This document shows, piece after piece, positions 11,625 to 24,449 of a DNA stretch of 64,000 nucleotides. The DNA lies in assembly GCA_009823395.1 (NCBI GenBank), contig CM020508.1:2872015-2936014 (forward strand), read 5' to 3'. Below the pieces are notes generated by a model. It worked only from the letters and a program-made list of their open reading frames with translations, searched no databases and was not told the DNA's origin. The stretch comes from Thamnaconus septentrionalis (taxonomy: Eukaryota; Chordata; Actinopteri; Tetraodontiformes; Monacanthidae). Every line of letters starts with the position of its first letter. The stretch's first letter is position 1. Position numbers and translations under genes: made by a program.

Positions 11625-13437
11625 AAGCAGACCTTTCAGCTCTGGTCTTCAGAGCTCCTTCTCCTCCTGATGGACAGATTTACAATCATCAGAAAAACAA
11701 TCAGTCTGCCAACAGAGACGACAGGACTTATGATGAACTCCAGCCTGCCAGACATATCAGGCACCCACCCAACCTTCTCCTCCCCCCTCCTCCCCCCTTC
11801 ATCCATGTGACTGGAGGAACGATCCAGCTCAGGATTGGTTCCCTCCACACATCTGGCCCAGTGAGCAAACTCCCCCCCCCCCCCTCGAACCCCCACCTCA
11901 CTGCCCTCCCCCTCCCGTCCATTAATCTGCAGCAGTGCAACATCTGCGCCTCCCCTCCTCCTCCGTTTCTCCACATTTTGTTTTTATCGTCTTTTTTTTT
12001 TTTTTTCACTCTCCGTCTCGAGGATGATTCAGTCATCCGCTCACCGGGCTTCCACCACGTGGCCGCCGTCCCTCCGGCCCCCAGATGTTCCGCCGCCGTC
12101 TGGGGAACGGCAGGTGGCGGCCAGACGACAGGTAGAGCGCAGCCTCCAGGTCCAGGAGGGGGCAGCGGCGAGCCCCTTAAAAGCCTCTCACAGCCAGCGA
12201 ACTGGATTTGATCCCAGCAGAGTGAGGCAGGTTCGCATTAACTCCACGACTGCTTCCGTCATCGTTATTATGAGAGAAACAGCTGAACTTTTTTGTGATC
12301 TGCCCTTCGTGATGTCACAAAGGGTGCCAGTCCCTCTCTACTGTGTCTTCCCACTCTGCCGAACTTCAGTGGGCACTTTCGCATGCAAAGAAATCTATTT
12401 TATAGATACCATGCCAACAACTTCTGTCCAATGTGATTGCTGTTTCTCTAACAGCAATAATCCAAATCCTGTCAGTGATGTCACAAAGGGGGCCAGTGCC
12501 GCCTCTCTCAGGTTAACACAGGTAAACACAGGGCTAAATATGATGTTTTTTTTATGGGCTGGGGCAGGAAGGGGATGGGTTTGTGTCAGACCATTAAGGG
12601 AATTTAGAATCTTTTACCTTTATCCTGCAAAACAGTCGGCTTCCTGGGAAACTGATGATGTCACTTCCTGTACTTCCTGACTAAACACCGAGCCACAGTG
12701 GTGGTGAAGTTAAGACGATGTGGCCCAGACAGGAAGCAACAACAACAACAACAAGCTCCCCCGACTGCGAGACTTTAAAACACTTTAAAAGTCTGATGGA
12801 CAGTTTTGACGACAAGGCTGCCACTAAAAAAGCGAAGCAGGAAGTGGCGCCGGGTGCGTGTGGCAGCGCCAGCAGTGCGGCCTGATTGGCTGCTGCGGCC
12901 TATTTAACGGTCTGGATACAGTTTACGAGAGCCGGGAGGTTGAATCTTAACCATCGTCCCGCTTGATTACATTTAACCACGGTGAGGGAGGTGCGAGAAA
13001 AGGGGGGGGGGGGGGGGTTGGCTGCAGCTTTACAGCTACGACCTTCGCTCATGCCGACCTGGACCTGAAGCGGCGAGATGCGATAACGGTCACGGGCAAA
13101 TTTTTTATCACCAGGATCAAAAAGAGCCACTTAAATGTAACAAGTGCAGCCTGTTTGGTCGCAACTGTGAACAGATAATATCTCTGAAACTGTTTTTGGT
13201 TCCTCACCTCACTGCTCTGCAGGCACGCTAACAACAATTAGCATCGCTTTGGAAAATTAAAAGGAAAAAAACTCCTTATTTTTGCAGATTTTTGTCCTTG
13301 GCGTGCATCACCGCCGGTGGCCGCAGCATTACTGGAACTCTGCAGACCCAACCCACTGGTGTTCAATCACATTTTGCATTTATTTTTTTCTTGCAGAGTG
13401 AAAAAACTCTTGCAATCCCTAGAAGAGAAGAACGCTT
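11625..13437. other. Intergenic, R1-related fragments, no gene
   Basis: Pyrimidine-rich DNA (11760-12020) creates long but unsupported ORFs on the plus strand (204 and 218 codons). Two GATGTCACAAAGGG motifs (near 12309 and 12476) and ACACAGGGCTAAATATGATG (12526-12545) mark R1 fragments in minus orientation. G14 lies near 13003-13017. Confidence 0.5.
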
Positions 13438-13590
13438 CACATTTAGCCCTCCGTTTACAGCCTCCAGCTAAAACTGATGCTTTGTTGGTCAAAGACAAGG
13501 CGCCTCAGAGGGGGCGGGGCAGGGGGGTCCTGCCACTAACCTCGGAGAGGTCTCAGCGCTCTACGTGATATCACAAAGGGTTGACCCAGT
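13438..13590 (+). repeat. Dispersed repeat family R1, copy 5
   Basis: ACATTTAGCCCTCCGTTTAC, AGCCTCCAGCTAAAACTGAT, to GATATCACAAAGGGTTGACC. Very close to the copy at 57122. The copy numbered 4 is the minus-strand fragment at 12476-12545. Confidence 0.65.
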
Positions 13591-14032
13591 TCCAGAACTG
13601 TTCTGGTAGACGCGCTTTGCGTAAACTTCCTGCTGCTTTGCACTCAGATCCTCAGAAAACATCAGTGAAGAGAAAAGACACGGGACCTTGAAGAGAGTCG
13701 GAGGAGTCACAGAGTTATAGATGCTGCCAAAATAGAATAAAAGAGAATCATCTCAAGTTCATGCCACACAGAACATGTTTGATATTGTCCATAAAAGAGA
13801 TTTTTGCATGTGAAACTGACCACTGAAGTTCAGCAGCGGCGGTGGCGGCCAGTCATTTATCTGCTGCAGGGGCCCGACGGAGATGTTCAAGGGGGCCTGG
13901 GAGCCCTCGGCCAATCAGGGCGCAGCGTCCACGTCCCCGGTGACCAACGAGCCGCCTCACAGCTCCGCTTTGAATCCTCAAACACGCAGAGGACCTGCAT
14001 TAATCATCAGCCTGCAGGGGGGGTCAGCGAGT

Positions 14033-14082
<50 letters not shown>

Positions 14083-14930
14083 TTGGCCGCCACACTTCCA
14101 TCACCTCCCCTCTGATTGGTCGTTTAAGGATCATAATGAGTTCTTCTCTTGCTAACCTGTGACTCAAAATAATTCTGCATATTTCAAAAGTTACAAAAAT
14201 TGCAATCAAACTAGAGATTCAAAATTACTCAGTGTACAAAAACAAAGAGTTTTCTTGTTATTAATGTTGTTGTACTTCATACTCAACTGAAAAAAAATAT
14301 CTAAAAAAGTCATTATGAGATTAAGAGTATCAAATTATACAGGTAAATGAATAAAGTAAATTTATACTTAATCAAGCGTAAGCAAATGTGGGGGGGTTAG
14401 GGTTAGGGTCAGCAGGAATTATTCAGACATTTTACTGGGAGGAGAAAACAGGGTCAGCAGGAAGAGGCAGACATTTTCGAGGAGGCCAGGGTGAGAACGA
14501 GGAGGCCGCCTGTGTCGAGGAGGCACCGCAAAACACGGTAACAGGAAAGGAGCGAGGCCTGGCGAGGCCTGGCGAGGTCGTTGCCGCGACAGCACAGGGT
14601 CGACGAGCGGACGAGAGGCGCCGCGATGGAGGAAGTGGTGGGTTGAGCTCCACTCTATCGGAAACCGTTTCAAACTGAGGGATCAGATTGTCTGAGTTCA
14701 CGATTGATACTGTATGTGGGCTCCCGCATTGCCGTGCAGCGCCACAACGTAGCCCGTTGGTCACGTGATCACACCCAGCTTTGCCCAGAAGCTACATCCA
14801 GCATTTGAAATAGAGCTGTTAGCTGGAATAATCCAGCTTGCTGTGATTTATTTGTGTTTCTTTTGAAACTGCGTCACCGCGGAAACAACCTCCTTGTTTA
14901 AAACATAACATTCACAACATTCCGTTTACA
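13591..14930. other. Intergenic, no gene
   Basis: (GA)n at 14035-14077, an A-rich stretch (14160-14390) and two TTAGGG units at 14396-14408. ORFs are unsupported. Confidence 0.5.
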
Positions 14931-15490
14931 CGGAATCTGAGCCGATCAAAACAGAATGTATCACACGCAGCTCCAATCCGATGCTATTGGAACAGTAGCT
15001 GTGTTTACATGGACACAAATAATGCTTCGTGTAAACACCATCCGCTCGGAACGAAATTTTATTCCGAACGAGAGAAGTGGTTTATACCGATCATTATTCC
15101 GAATGGCGTCCACGTACACACCCATTCGGATCGTGTCTCGGACTATCTCCACTGCGCATGCGTGCTACGTCTGCGTGACGCGTTTCTGCTTTAGCGGCAG
15201 CCGGTCATTTTTTCGCAGAACATAAACGAAACGATAGAGCAAAAATAAAAACCACTGGAAAAGTTTGAAGGCTTGTGAACGAGCCGAGGACGTGCAGACA
15301 ACGCGGCGTTTATTTACAACACACAGGCGGAAGTACAGCTTCTTCTTCTGCTACTATTTCCAGAAAATTAGTAGCAGCGCATGCCCAAATGATTCATTCT
15401 GATTAAACGCTTGGTGCATGTACAGTATACGCACGTCATGATCGGATCATTTTATTGAGTATCCATGTAAACAGTGGATTGGAATTGGAC
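14930..15490. mobile_element. Probable non-autonomous DNA transposon (MITE)
   Basis: Opposed near-terminal repeats: GTGTTTACATGGACAC at 15000-15015 and GTATCCATGTAAAC at 15459-15472 (13 of 14 bases inverted). Many ATTCCGA/TCGGAT motifs lie between. No transposase ORF. Outer borders are uncertain. Confidence 0.5.
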
Positions 15491-16247
15491 AAATGTGCAC
15501 ATGTAAACATTGCTGATGTTTCCATTTCACAATTTTAATGGATATTAAGTTATGTATGTTGTGTAACCGCACCTACAGAGCCATGAAGTTCTTCTAACTG
15601 CTCGTTATCTTGTTAGCTCGTTGCTTTAATCCAGCGAGGTCCAAGTCAAAAGCAGCTTTAGGTTGGAGCTTTTTAAGGTGGATGTGCACAAGCTGAAATC
15701 TCATCCATCCAGTTTCGTTGCAAGGTTAATGCAGCACAAATTCTCTATAAATCAACTCCATTTCCAGAAAATATATAAATTAAAAAATACAGCGTGACAC
15801 GTGTGGGAGGCTCATCCGTGTTGTCAGACAGATTATGAACGTGGACTCACGATAATCTCGACTCTTCAGGAGGCCTCTCAGCCTCCAGCTGCACAACACA
15901 TTAGTGGCTCGGCCCAAACACTGTCTGAGTGTCTAGTTGGGTTCTCGCTACGGCCGCCTCTGCTATGCATCACATCCACGTCTTGATTTATTCCTGCGCT
16001 GAAGTGTTAGCACGGCAGTAAAAACGCAACTCCGCCGCTCTCGCCGCCGCTATTGGAGAATGCTGAACTAATGAAACGCACGTGCGCGCTCAAGGAGCCG
16101 CACAGCGGCTCTGTCGCAGCTCCCAGAGGTGCTTTTAATGGCCACAAGGGGGTTTGTGACGCTGTTCAAACTCAACACACACACAGACGCACGCGGGCTC
16201 ATTTAGCACCGGCGCTAGCTTTGCTACATTGCTACATCATAAAGGAG
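15491..16247. other. Intergenic, nothing supported
   Basis: Ordinary mixed sequence with a short CA patch near 16176. No long ORF with family resemblance. Confidence 0.5.
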
Positions 16248-16722
16248 TGGTTTTCTCAACTGGTGGAGTTTCAGGTCCCATATTTTTTTTGTTTATGATG
16301 TACGTGTCCCTATTTTTATAGGTTGTGTTATGTTTAGCTTTTTTTTCTGTTGTCACGTGGCAATCATGGATGTCTTTGTAATATTATTGACAGATGATCA
16401 GTGTCAAATAAGCTCATGAGGGCTGGGCACCAATTAGGTTTCTTGACATTTAAATAAACAGATAAACTAATCAGTCAATCAATAACATGAGGTCGCGACC
16501 CAAATGTATTCCATAGCACTCACACAAATAAAAACGCTAGTCCACTTTCTATCATACCTAGCAAATGAATTATTGAAATTATTGAAATGAATTGTGTGTC
16601 CTGCAAAATAAATGCCCAACATTTTCCCTTTTGTTTTTTTTGTTTTTTGTTTTTTAAAAAGGGAAAGTGCCCACAAAGCCGTGACCCAAAAGTCGGTCGC
16701 GACCCATCAGTTGAGAAACGCT
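16248..16722. mobile_element. hAT-type non-autonomous element
   Basis: Left end AGTGGTTTTCTCAACTGGTG and right end GGTCGCGACCCATCAGTTGA followed by GAAACGCT, inverted relative to each other. They match the well-known hAT terminal sequence CAGTGGTTCTCAACTGG...GGTCGCGACC. Flanking AAAGG on both sides could be a worn target duplication. No transposase ORF in about 475 bases. Confidence 0.65.
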
Positions 16723-18054
16723 AAAGGGTTTGGGAGCAGCTGGGCCTCAGCGGAGGACGAGAAGCTTTGCAAAAAATGTAAAGCCCAGCGACGGTGACAC
16801 TTCCATAAACAGAGAGAGCGGCGTGAGTCATATGTTTTGGGTCCCGACCCCGACTGTTTTTACTACGCTGACCATGTAGGGGAGGAAAGTCAACGCCGAA
16901 CGGCGGCGGAGGGGAGCTGGATCCTCGCAGCGAGGACGCGGCTGTTTACATCAGAGCAATCAGGCCAGCGGGACCCTTATAAGATCCAGAGCGCTGCTGG
17001 CCATAAATTGAGCGCAGCGGGGCTGCCCCGCCGTCTGCACACGCATCCTGGAGTTATGATGCCGTAAACTGGATCCTCATCGGGGCGGCGTTGACGTGAT
17101 CGCGAGGTTGTTGTCGTCTGCGAGGGGTTATTAGAAAGGATGAGACACACAGGATTTAGGTTGAGTCCCATTTTCCCATCTAGGGGTGAAACATTTGTCT
17201 AAATTTGTGTTAAGATGGAGGAGGACGGTTGAGTGTCTAAGACTCACAACTCTGTGAGTTAAGATTCAAAGATCTCCAGCCATTGTGTTGTTTTAGTTAA
17301 ATGCTGTTACATTTAATTACTGCCCGCTTCTCCAATACTAAAAAAAAAATCCTCAAGTTCATCACAAGTAGTTTGCTGCTGCAACCGATGCTCTAGCTAG
17401 GTAGCGTTAGCTAATCCATGTCACTGATTTGAGAATGAAAATCCTCTATTTGTCCATATAAAGCCAAATTCAACATTTGACAGGCACTTTAGCTAAATTA
17501 AACATTAGCTAGAATTGATGACGGTCCAATATTTAACATATGTTTCCCTTAACTTGACATCTTTGTGACTGCCGTGTGTGTTAAAATTCTCCCTTTGTCA
17601 AAAGTAAAAGTTAGCCAACTGTCCTGAACAGCATGAGTGTTAGCTAGCGTTAACCATGGTTATCACTAATGGCTGTGACTGAAGTGAGGAACGAGAATTT
17701 CGCACTGCGTTTGAATAATATCATGATATATTGTTTCAGCAAAAATAAAAAAAAAATAAAAAACAGATTCGGAAGCAGTTTGTTTTTGCTGATGTTCTTG
17801 TCAGATTCTTATCACATTTGAGAAATCTATCTCGTCTGTCCTGCAGGACACATTGCAGCAGACGTGGCCAAGAACAAATACTTCGATAGGACTGGAGGAG
17901 AAGTGCTCTGGAGTTAGCAGAGGATGAAAAGTTTTGTCCAGGTGTGATGTAACAGTGACTCGAGTCTGTTTTTCAGATTGAGAGACGACACGAAGGCTCC
18001 TCAGGGAGGCGTGACGGTGAGGTGTGGAATTCAGCTCAGCTCAGCTCAGTGCAC

Positions 18055-18096
<42 letters not shown>

Positions 18097-19696
18097 GTGG
18101 AAATGCAAAAAGTGACAAACGATATTTTCATTCCACATCTGTCCTTGAGCTACCCGTAGGACTGACGGCGGCCTTCCTCTCCGAGGTCGGCTCGCGCCAC
18201 CCAACGCTGATTTACGAGGCCGAGAAGCGGCTACCAGCCGTCAGTGGCTACCGGCTGTCAAACCCAGCAAAAAGACACAACTTTGTTCCTTCCTCTGCCG
18301 TGTGTGAAATGATTTAGGAGTCACTGGTTCGTCCTGAGTTGTGCCGGAACCTCACGACTCAACGTTGTAGGATGCGGTTCAATCAGACAGACAGACAGAC
18401 AGACACACAGACGCTCATCCATCGTCCTCATGTGAGTTTTTCTCTCCAAGATTTGATTTAATGCGTCCCACTTGACGGCACCGCAGCCATTGAAGTGGCT
18501 AGTGTGATTCGCTGCGTTCACCTCAAACCGGGGGGAGATAAAAAAAAAAAAATCAGGTGGATAAACTGCTAAAGAGACACCCGCTGGGATTCCATCCGTC
18601 TAATCCGATCTTTATACTGGATTTATGGTTGTGAAAAATCTAAAAATAAACTTGGGTTGTGATTACAAGTATGGCTAAAAAGTTGTTTAAAGAGAATTAA
18701 AATGGACAATTTAAAGAGACAAGCTTCAGGGATTTACTTCACCAGACAAACACTGAAGCCATATTTGAATGGAAACTGCATCTGTATATCAAGAACGCTC
18801 TAGTTCACAGTGTCGTCCTCTGGTGCGACGGTAGAAAAAATGTGCACTGTAATTGTGCAGATTTTTGTAGGTGGCGCTCTTTTCCAACTGAGTCTTTGAG
18901 ACCAAATGACTGAATCTCTGGTTTATTTTCACAGCCAGTTTTTTCGTGCAAGTCTGCTTAAAACACAGGCCGGCCAAGTCAATGTCCTCTTTCTTCCTGT
19001 CGGGGCAGGAGGAGTAATTTAATTGAATTTCTAAAATGTAAATAAGAAGAGGCCACTTCATATTATGCAGCGTAATTCGATTATTGCCGACTGTTTGTTT
19101 TCATTGCTGCACCCGTCCATCCGTCCAGGAACTTTGACGTTTGTCTGCTCGCCGACGTGCTGGTGTGTAAATGAGCCACACGGGGCAGCAGCGGCGCATT
19201 AAAAACCCTGACACATTTTTTACGACAAAGTGCCGCAGCACCAAGCTAGCGACACTTTGCTGCAGCTGCAGATTTCCTCCCCTCACCTGGGCAACACCTC
19301 TGCCCTCCCCATTCACCTCGGGCCGGATTTCTTCAAAACACATCTGTTTTCTGGATGACAGCTTTGACTGATCAGCTGGGGCCGGCAGCCGACCAATCAG
19401 ACGAGAGAGGGGGGCCGGCGACACACATCTGGCAGTGTTTAGGAGCTGCAGCAGTGGGCAGTGGAGGCTGGTCGCACAGCCAACCGAGCGCTGCAGAATC
19501 CTGCACAGGAAAAACAAACGCTTAATGAAGTCCTGGAGACCCTCGCTGTTGCTGCTGCTGCTGCCGCTGCAGCTGCAGCTGCTGCTGTGGCCTCACTGAC
19601 AGCGAGGAGCTGTTTTCATCAGCAGTGGAAAATTTACGAGAAATGAGACGACGTGAGCCTGAGTGGAAAAGATATTCAGTGTGTGGCAAGAGCCAA

Positions 19697-19734
<38 letters not shown>

Positions 19735-20132
19735 TGGTGTGTGTTAGCATAAATATGTCAAATGTGCCAACTTAATCTAAAACACACACAAATAAATACA
19801 TCTAAAAGCAGAAATAAGGTTAATTATGTGTGTTTATAAAAATAAAACTTTGATTTTATATAATTGCCATGCAGTATTTTGTTTACAAAAATACATCTTA
19901 ATTTAGATCCAGCATTTTCCTGGTAGAAAACTAGGTTTAGTTTCCAGTCAAATTGTTTGTTTTAATCTTCATCAGTCATAATATTTGTTCCATTCATTCA
20001 GCGGTTTGGCTAATTAAAGGCCTGCAATCAATGACTCAGTGTTGCAGCAATAACTATCAACGACACCACCACAAGGTTATGTTAAGATTTCATGCACATC
20101 CATTGCTAAACAAAGTATGGAAGGAAAAAAAT
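16723..20132. other. Intergenic, microsatellites, no gene
   Basis: (CA)n at 18057-18087, (CAGA)n at 18384-18404, CTG triplets at 19548-19585 and (TG)n at 19700-19730. Unremarkable ORFs. Confidence 0.5.
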
Positions 20133-20450
20133 CCATTCACTTCTTCCTGAGCTCAGGGTCATGGCGGTCTGCTGGAGCCTATCGCAGGTGTCATAGGGCA
20201 AAGCAAAGGCAGGGTGACGCCCTGGACAAGATGGCACTTCATCACAGGGCCACATAGAGACTAACAACCATTCACACTCACATACACACCTTTGGGCTGT
20301 GGGAGGAAGCCAGAGATCCCGCAGAGAACCCAAGCAGACACAGGAAGAACATGCAAACTCCACACAGAAAGGTCCCAGGCTCGGAATCGAACCCACAAAC
20401 GTCTTGCTGTGAGGCAGCAGCGCTAACCACTGCGCCACCATGTCGCAGTA
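20133..20450 (-). mobile_element. tRNA-derived SINE, near full length
   Basis: On the minus strand it starts GACATGGTGGCGCAGTGGTT (A-box-like) and has GTGGGTTCGATTCC (B-box-like). It continues GTGTGGAGTTTGCATGTTCT and CACAGCCCAAAGG, and ends near GGCTCCAGCAGACCGCCATG. This is a very common teleost SINE body. Divergence suggests an old copy. Confidence 0.8.
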
Positions 20451-21655
20451 GGAAAAAATAGTTTGTTTGTTTTTTTTTTGCTGTTGACTTTGTTTTCTAC
20501 CTTCATCCTTACCAGCGAGTCCAAACAAATGATGCTCTTCTCAGAGGTGTTAAACTAAGTTCTTACCAGCAGGAGCAGAATTAAAGCTGTCATTCAACCA
20601 GGAAGTGATTGAGTCTGATTGATTGAATGAACCAGGATTCAGTCTTGTCTTCCTCTCACCAAAAAACAACACCCACTTCTGAGAAAACTGAAGTAGCATC
20701 CACGCTAATCTAAGCTAAGCTAATTTTAGCAGCAGTTAGGCTCACAGTGAGTTCCTGATGTTTTTCTTCATCTTCTTCTGTGGTGATTTAAAAAAACAAA
20801 CCAACAAACATTTGCAACAGATTAGCAACGCAAATGTTGAGCATAAACGCTTCAGATTGGAGTTTGGCATCCTGGATGTGCAGGATTCCACGGTTGAAAC
20901 CTCACTAACTATCAGCTGCTGCGCAGAGCGGCTGCTTCGACCGAGCAGGAAACTGAATTTTCAGTTATCTGTGCTGCAGATTGTTGGCACGAACCCAAAC
21001 CAGCTCCACTTGCGTCAGATATTCGACTGAAAAATCAACAACGCAGCAGCCAGAGAGTCGTCTTTGAGATCCACGCAGGAGGTTCCGAGGAACTACCAGC
21101 ACGTTGATTCCCAACACTGAGTCGTGTCCCGGGGCTGTTGGAGACACTTGATGGCTGCAGAGCAGCGACGGAGCCACGTGCGCCGCCGCCGTCGCTCCTC
21201 CTGTAAACGACACAGCGCCAGAAACCACAGCGGCGGAAATATAAACTCCCGCAACCGCCTCCAAGGAATATATATAAAAAGAAGGGGCGGGGGTAGGGGG
21301 AGGGGGAGGGGCTACTCTCACAGGAAAGAGTGTCGGTTCCAGGCAATCAGAGCGCTGCCACTGCTGCCACTGAAGATGTGGCCAGTTGGAAATGTGAGGT
21401 TTGCGTGACCTTCCATGAATCCCCCGTCAGTGACTGACAGTCACCACTGGGGGGCTGAAGATCTCGTCGTCTGGACAGAGAATTCATGGGCGTCCGGCAC
21501 TGATAAAGGCAATGTTATTTTTTTTAGAGAGCGCTTTTTTTTTCCCCCCAGATACAGTTTGTTTTAGTTTTCAGTTTGAATTTGTGGCCTGGACACAAAA
21601 CAGAAAGTAAAAAAAATGAGAAAAATTGCAAGAGGAGGAAGGAAACTTTGTGCGC

Positions 21656-21689
<34 letters not shown>

Positions 21690-24326
21690 ACGTACGCACA
21701 CGTGCATTCAAAAAAAAAAAAACTCCACCCACCCGCCCACTGTATAAAGAACAGGAGGAGGGGAGACATTAACGTTAATTGTGTGGGAGATGTCTGCGGT
21801 ACTTGAGCCAGTTATGATGGAGTTTTTTCATTAAACGCAGGATAATTTTAGGCTGCAGAGGGTTTTTTTTTTTTTTTTTCTTTTTTCTTTCCTCCCTCCT
21901 TCAACTGGAAACTCTCCAGTGTCTCCCGGCAATAAGTGCAACAGACTCATATGTCTGAGGAAATACACACACACACGCAGGACCCATGTGCCACAATCCA
22001 AACATGGCAACTCAGCAGAATGAGGCCGTTCCGAAGGAGTCGAAACAAAACGTAGCAACGGCGACGCGGGAAGCAGTTGTTGAGGTTGAAGGGGGGAGGG
22101 GCGGGGGGCTAGAAGGAGCAAGGGGAAAGTGACGGGGGGAGAGGGAGAGAAGAATCCTCCCGGGGTATTAAGAGTACCCAGATAAGAATTTATTGCTCAA
22201 TGTTTTTAGCTTTCTGTAAAATTAAATTTGCCAGTGACCTCAGCCGAGGGCGTCCAGGGAGCCGAGGTCGGGAAGTGTATCGGAGTCCGAGAAGCTGAGA
22301 GAGCCGACAGATGGTGGGAATCCTGCGGTTGCAGCAGCGTAAGACGCTGCGTGGATAAAATTTATTAGCGATGTCACCGCACTGTTTTTTTGAGGTTAGT
22401 CGTCTTGTTTGGCCAACAAAAAAAAAAAAGACGACTGGGTTTTTATCAAGGGACGCAACCGGATCGCCGAGATTTCAAGGTGCGCATCCATCATGAAAAG
22501 CTCTGGTCCCAAGCTCCCAAACATTTTCAGGTGTTGTTAGTGTAGGGTGACTGTGAGCTGCGACAGAAGATGCAAGGAGAAGGAGAAGTAGGAAAAGGGG
22601 AAGGAGAAGGGGAAGAAGAAGAAGAATGTCACAGCTGCTGAAGCTGTCAGCATGGATGCTGCTGCAGGTCAGGGCCATTTTTATCAGACCGGGATGACTT
22701 TTGAAAGAGTTTAAACTCTATGGAGCAAAGCAGTGACGTGGATCTCCTGCCGGCACTTAAACTAATCCACAGCTTGATCTACCGAGTTGTGTTTTTAATG
22801 ACGAAGCAGAACTTTTGAGCTTCCAGCAACACAACTTTTGCAACAACAAAGTTTTTGTCTCCTCTGAGGTTCAGTTCTGTGGTCCAGCATTAAATACAGG
22901 ATCCACTGTAAACCACAGTACAGGCTGAGGTGCTGTGTGTTTGTGTGTGTGTGTGTGAGTGGAGGGTGGGTTGTGCGTTTGTAGGTTGTGTGTATCCACC
23001 CTCAGGTTGTTAAGCAGCCAAACCCTTCTAAAACATCTCGCTCAGCCTTAATTTTAAATAAGTAATCATGTTCAGAGGCGAAGGTCTGCACCGAATCAGA
23101 GTGTTTGAACAGTCGTCTGGGACGAATGCTATCACTGGCTGAACGGATTAGCTGCAGACTGTTGGAGGCAAACAACTAGTTTTTCTTCATCTTGTCTCCT
23201 TTTTTTTTTTTTTGGTTCCAGGTAACGTGAGTGGAAAGCTGGAGATGAAAATAGCGACTTCTCCGCAATCAAATTTCTGGCTCCGGGAGGTGGAAGAATG
23301 AATCAGGAGCTGGTCGCGGCCCAACGAGACGGCCGAGAGGACGGAGGAGTGGGTGGGAGGTTGGATCGGGAGGAGGGGTAGCTACAGTGCTGGCCATCGC
23401 TGTAGTTTCTGTGATTAATTCTAGGAAAACTCAGCGATGCCATGCCATGGAGTTCTGTTCTGTTGAGCCAGTTGGTAACAGTCACAGGGTTCCTATTGGT
23501 GTAAGGAAGGAACAGGGGGAGGAGTTTAACTGAGCCAATCAGCAGCAGGGGAGAAATCTTCAGCGCCCTCAGTTCTTTGCTTTTTGTCTAATGAAGAGCT
23601 CTGGTCAGACTGGATTCACTCACTAGCTCCGCCCTCTTTCTCTTCAGAGGACACTGATTGGACAGAGGAGTCCTGTCTTTTTTTACTCCCAACACGTGCA
23701 ATCAGATTGGGGCCTTATCCAGACTCGTGTCCCAGTTTAAAGCTAAATCCAAACAGCCAGAGGCCAATGAAAAAGTGTATACATACGACATACTCACAGC
23801 AAGAGAAAAGGAGTCCAAAAAATATCCAGACTGGAGCCTTTTCAGGGTGGATCTGCTCGAGCCGTCCGCCATCCAGCTGCCGCGCGTGCATACGGAACTG
23901 TTCCTCATTTAATCTGTGAAATGAGCTGTCAGAGAACTGGGAACACATGGCAAAGTGATTAGTGAAGAGGACAGTAATCAGAAACAGCACCAACTCTGGG
24001 CTGGCGGTGAGGTGGACACCTGGTGGACACCTGGTGAACTCCAGGTGGAGTCACGTTTGACTTTTCACCAGCACCAACCTGAGGAGTCACTGTGATCCAA
24101 CACACACACACACACACAGAAAGACACACACACTCACCAGGCACTGTCTCTGAGGGGCTCTAATCAAAACAACTCACCTCCCACCCCCCACCCCACCCCC
24201 TCTGACCACATGGTCTGTATCACCCTATGAGATCACCAGAGACAAGTCATGACTTCAGCAGAACCGAGCCAAGGCCAACACATCATTATTACAGCTCATT
24301 GTTCTGAATCCAACCCATGCAGTGGT

Positions 24327-24329
<3 letters not shown>
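20451..24329. other. Intergenic, conserved-looking block near 22.2 kb
   Basis: A TATATAAAA-like sequence lies at about 21267. (TG)n lies at 21660-21687, and CA runs near 24100. The block 22155-22245 is AT-rich and non-repetitive, of the kind often conserved. ORFs (up to 111 codons near 23.6-23.9 kb) show no recognisable domain. Confidence 0.5.

Positions 24330-24367
<38 letters not shown>
24330..24367. repeat. (CA)19 microsatellite beyond tgfbr3 3' end
   Basis: On the transcribed strand this is (TG)19, placed where a GU-rich poly(A) downstream element is expected. Confidence 0.95.
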
Positions 24368-24372
<5 letters not shown>

Positions 24373-24405
24373 CATCAAACACAGCCGTGGACAGTATAAT
24401 GAGGA

Positions 24406-24411
24406 TTTATT
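24406..24411 (-). promoter_or_regulatory. tgfbr3: Candidate distal poly(A) signal of tgfbr3
   Basis: AATAAA on the minus strand. About 39 bases downstream on that strand begins a (TG)19 tract (24330-24367), which fits a GU-rich downstream element. Cleavage would fall around 24385-24395. Confidence 0.55.
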
Positions 24412-24441
24412 GGACTGGAGTTGCTACACTGATATCATGCA

Positions 24442-24449
24442 TATTTACA
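24442..24449 (-). promoter_or_regulatory. Pumilio-type element TGTAAATA
   Basis: Matches UGUANAUA on the transcribed strand inside the inferred 3' UTR, about 35 bases before the distal poly(A) signal. Confidence 0.35.

Noticed and set aside
11597..12680. Plus-strand ORFs of 204 and 218 codons
   Set aside because: They run through pyrimidine-rich DNA and R1 repeat fragments, are Pro-rich, and resemble no family I know.
14396..14408. Telomere-like GGTTAGGGTTAGGG
   Set aside because: Only two units, too short for an interstitial telomere claim.
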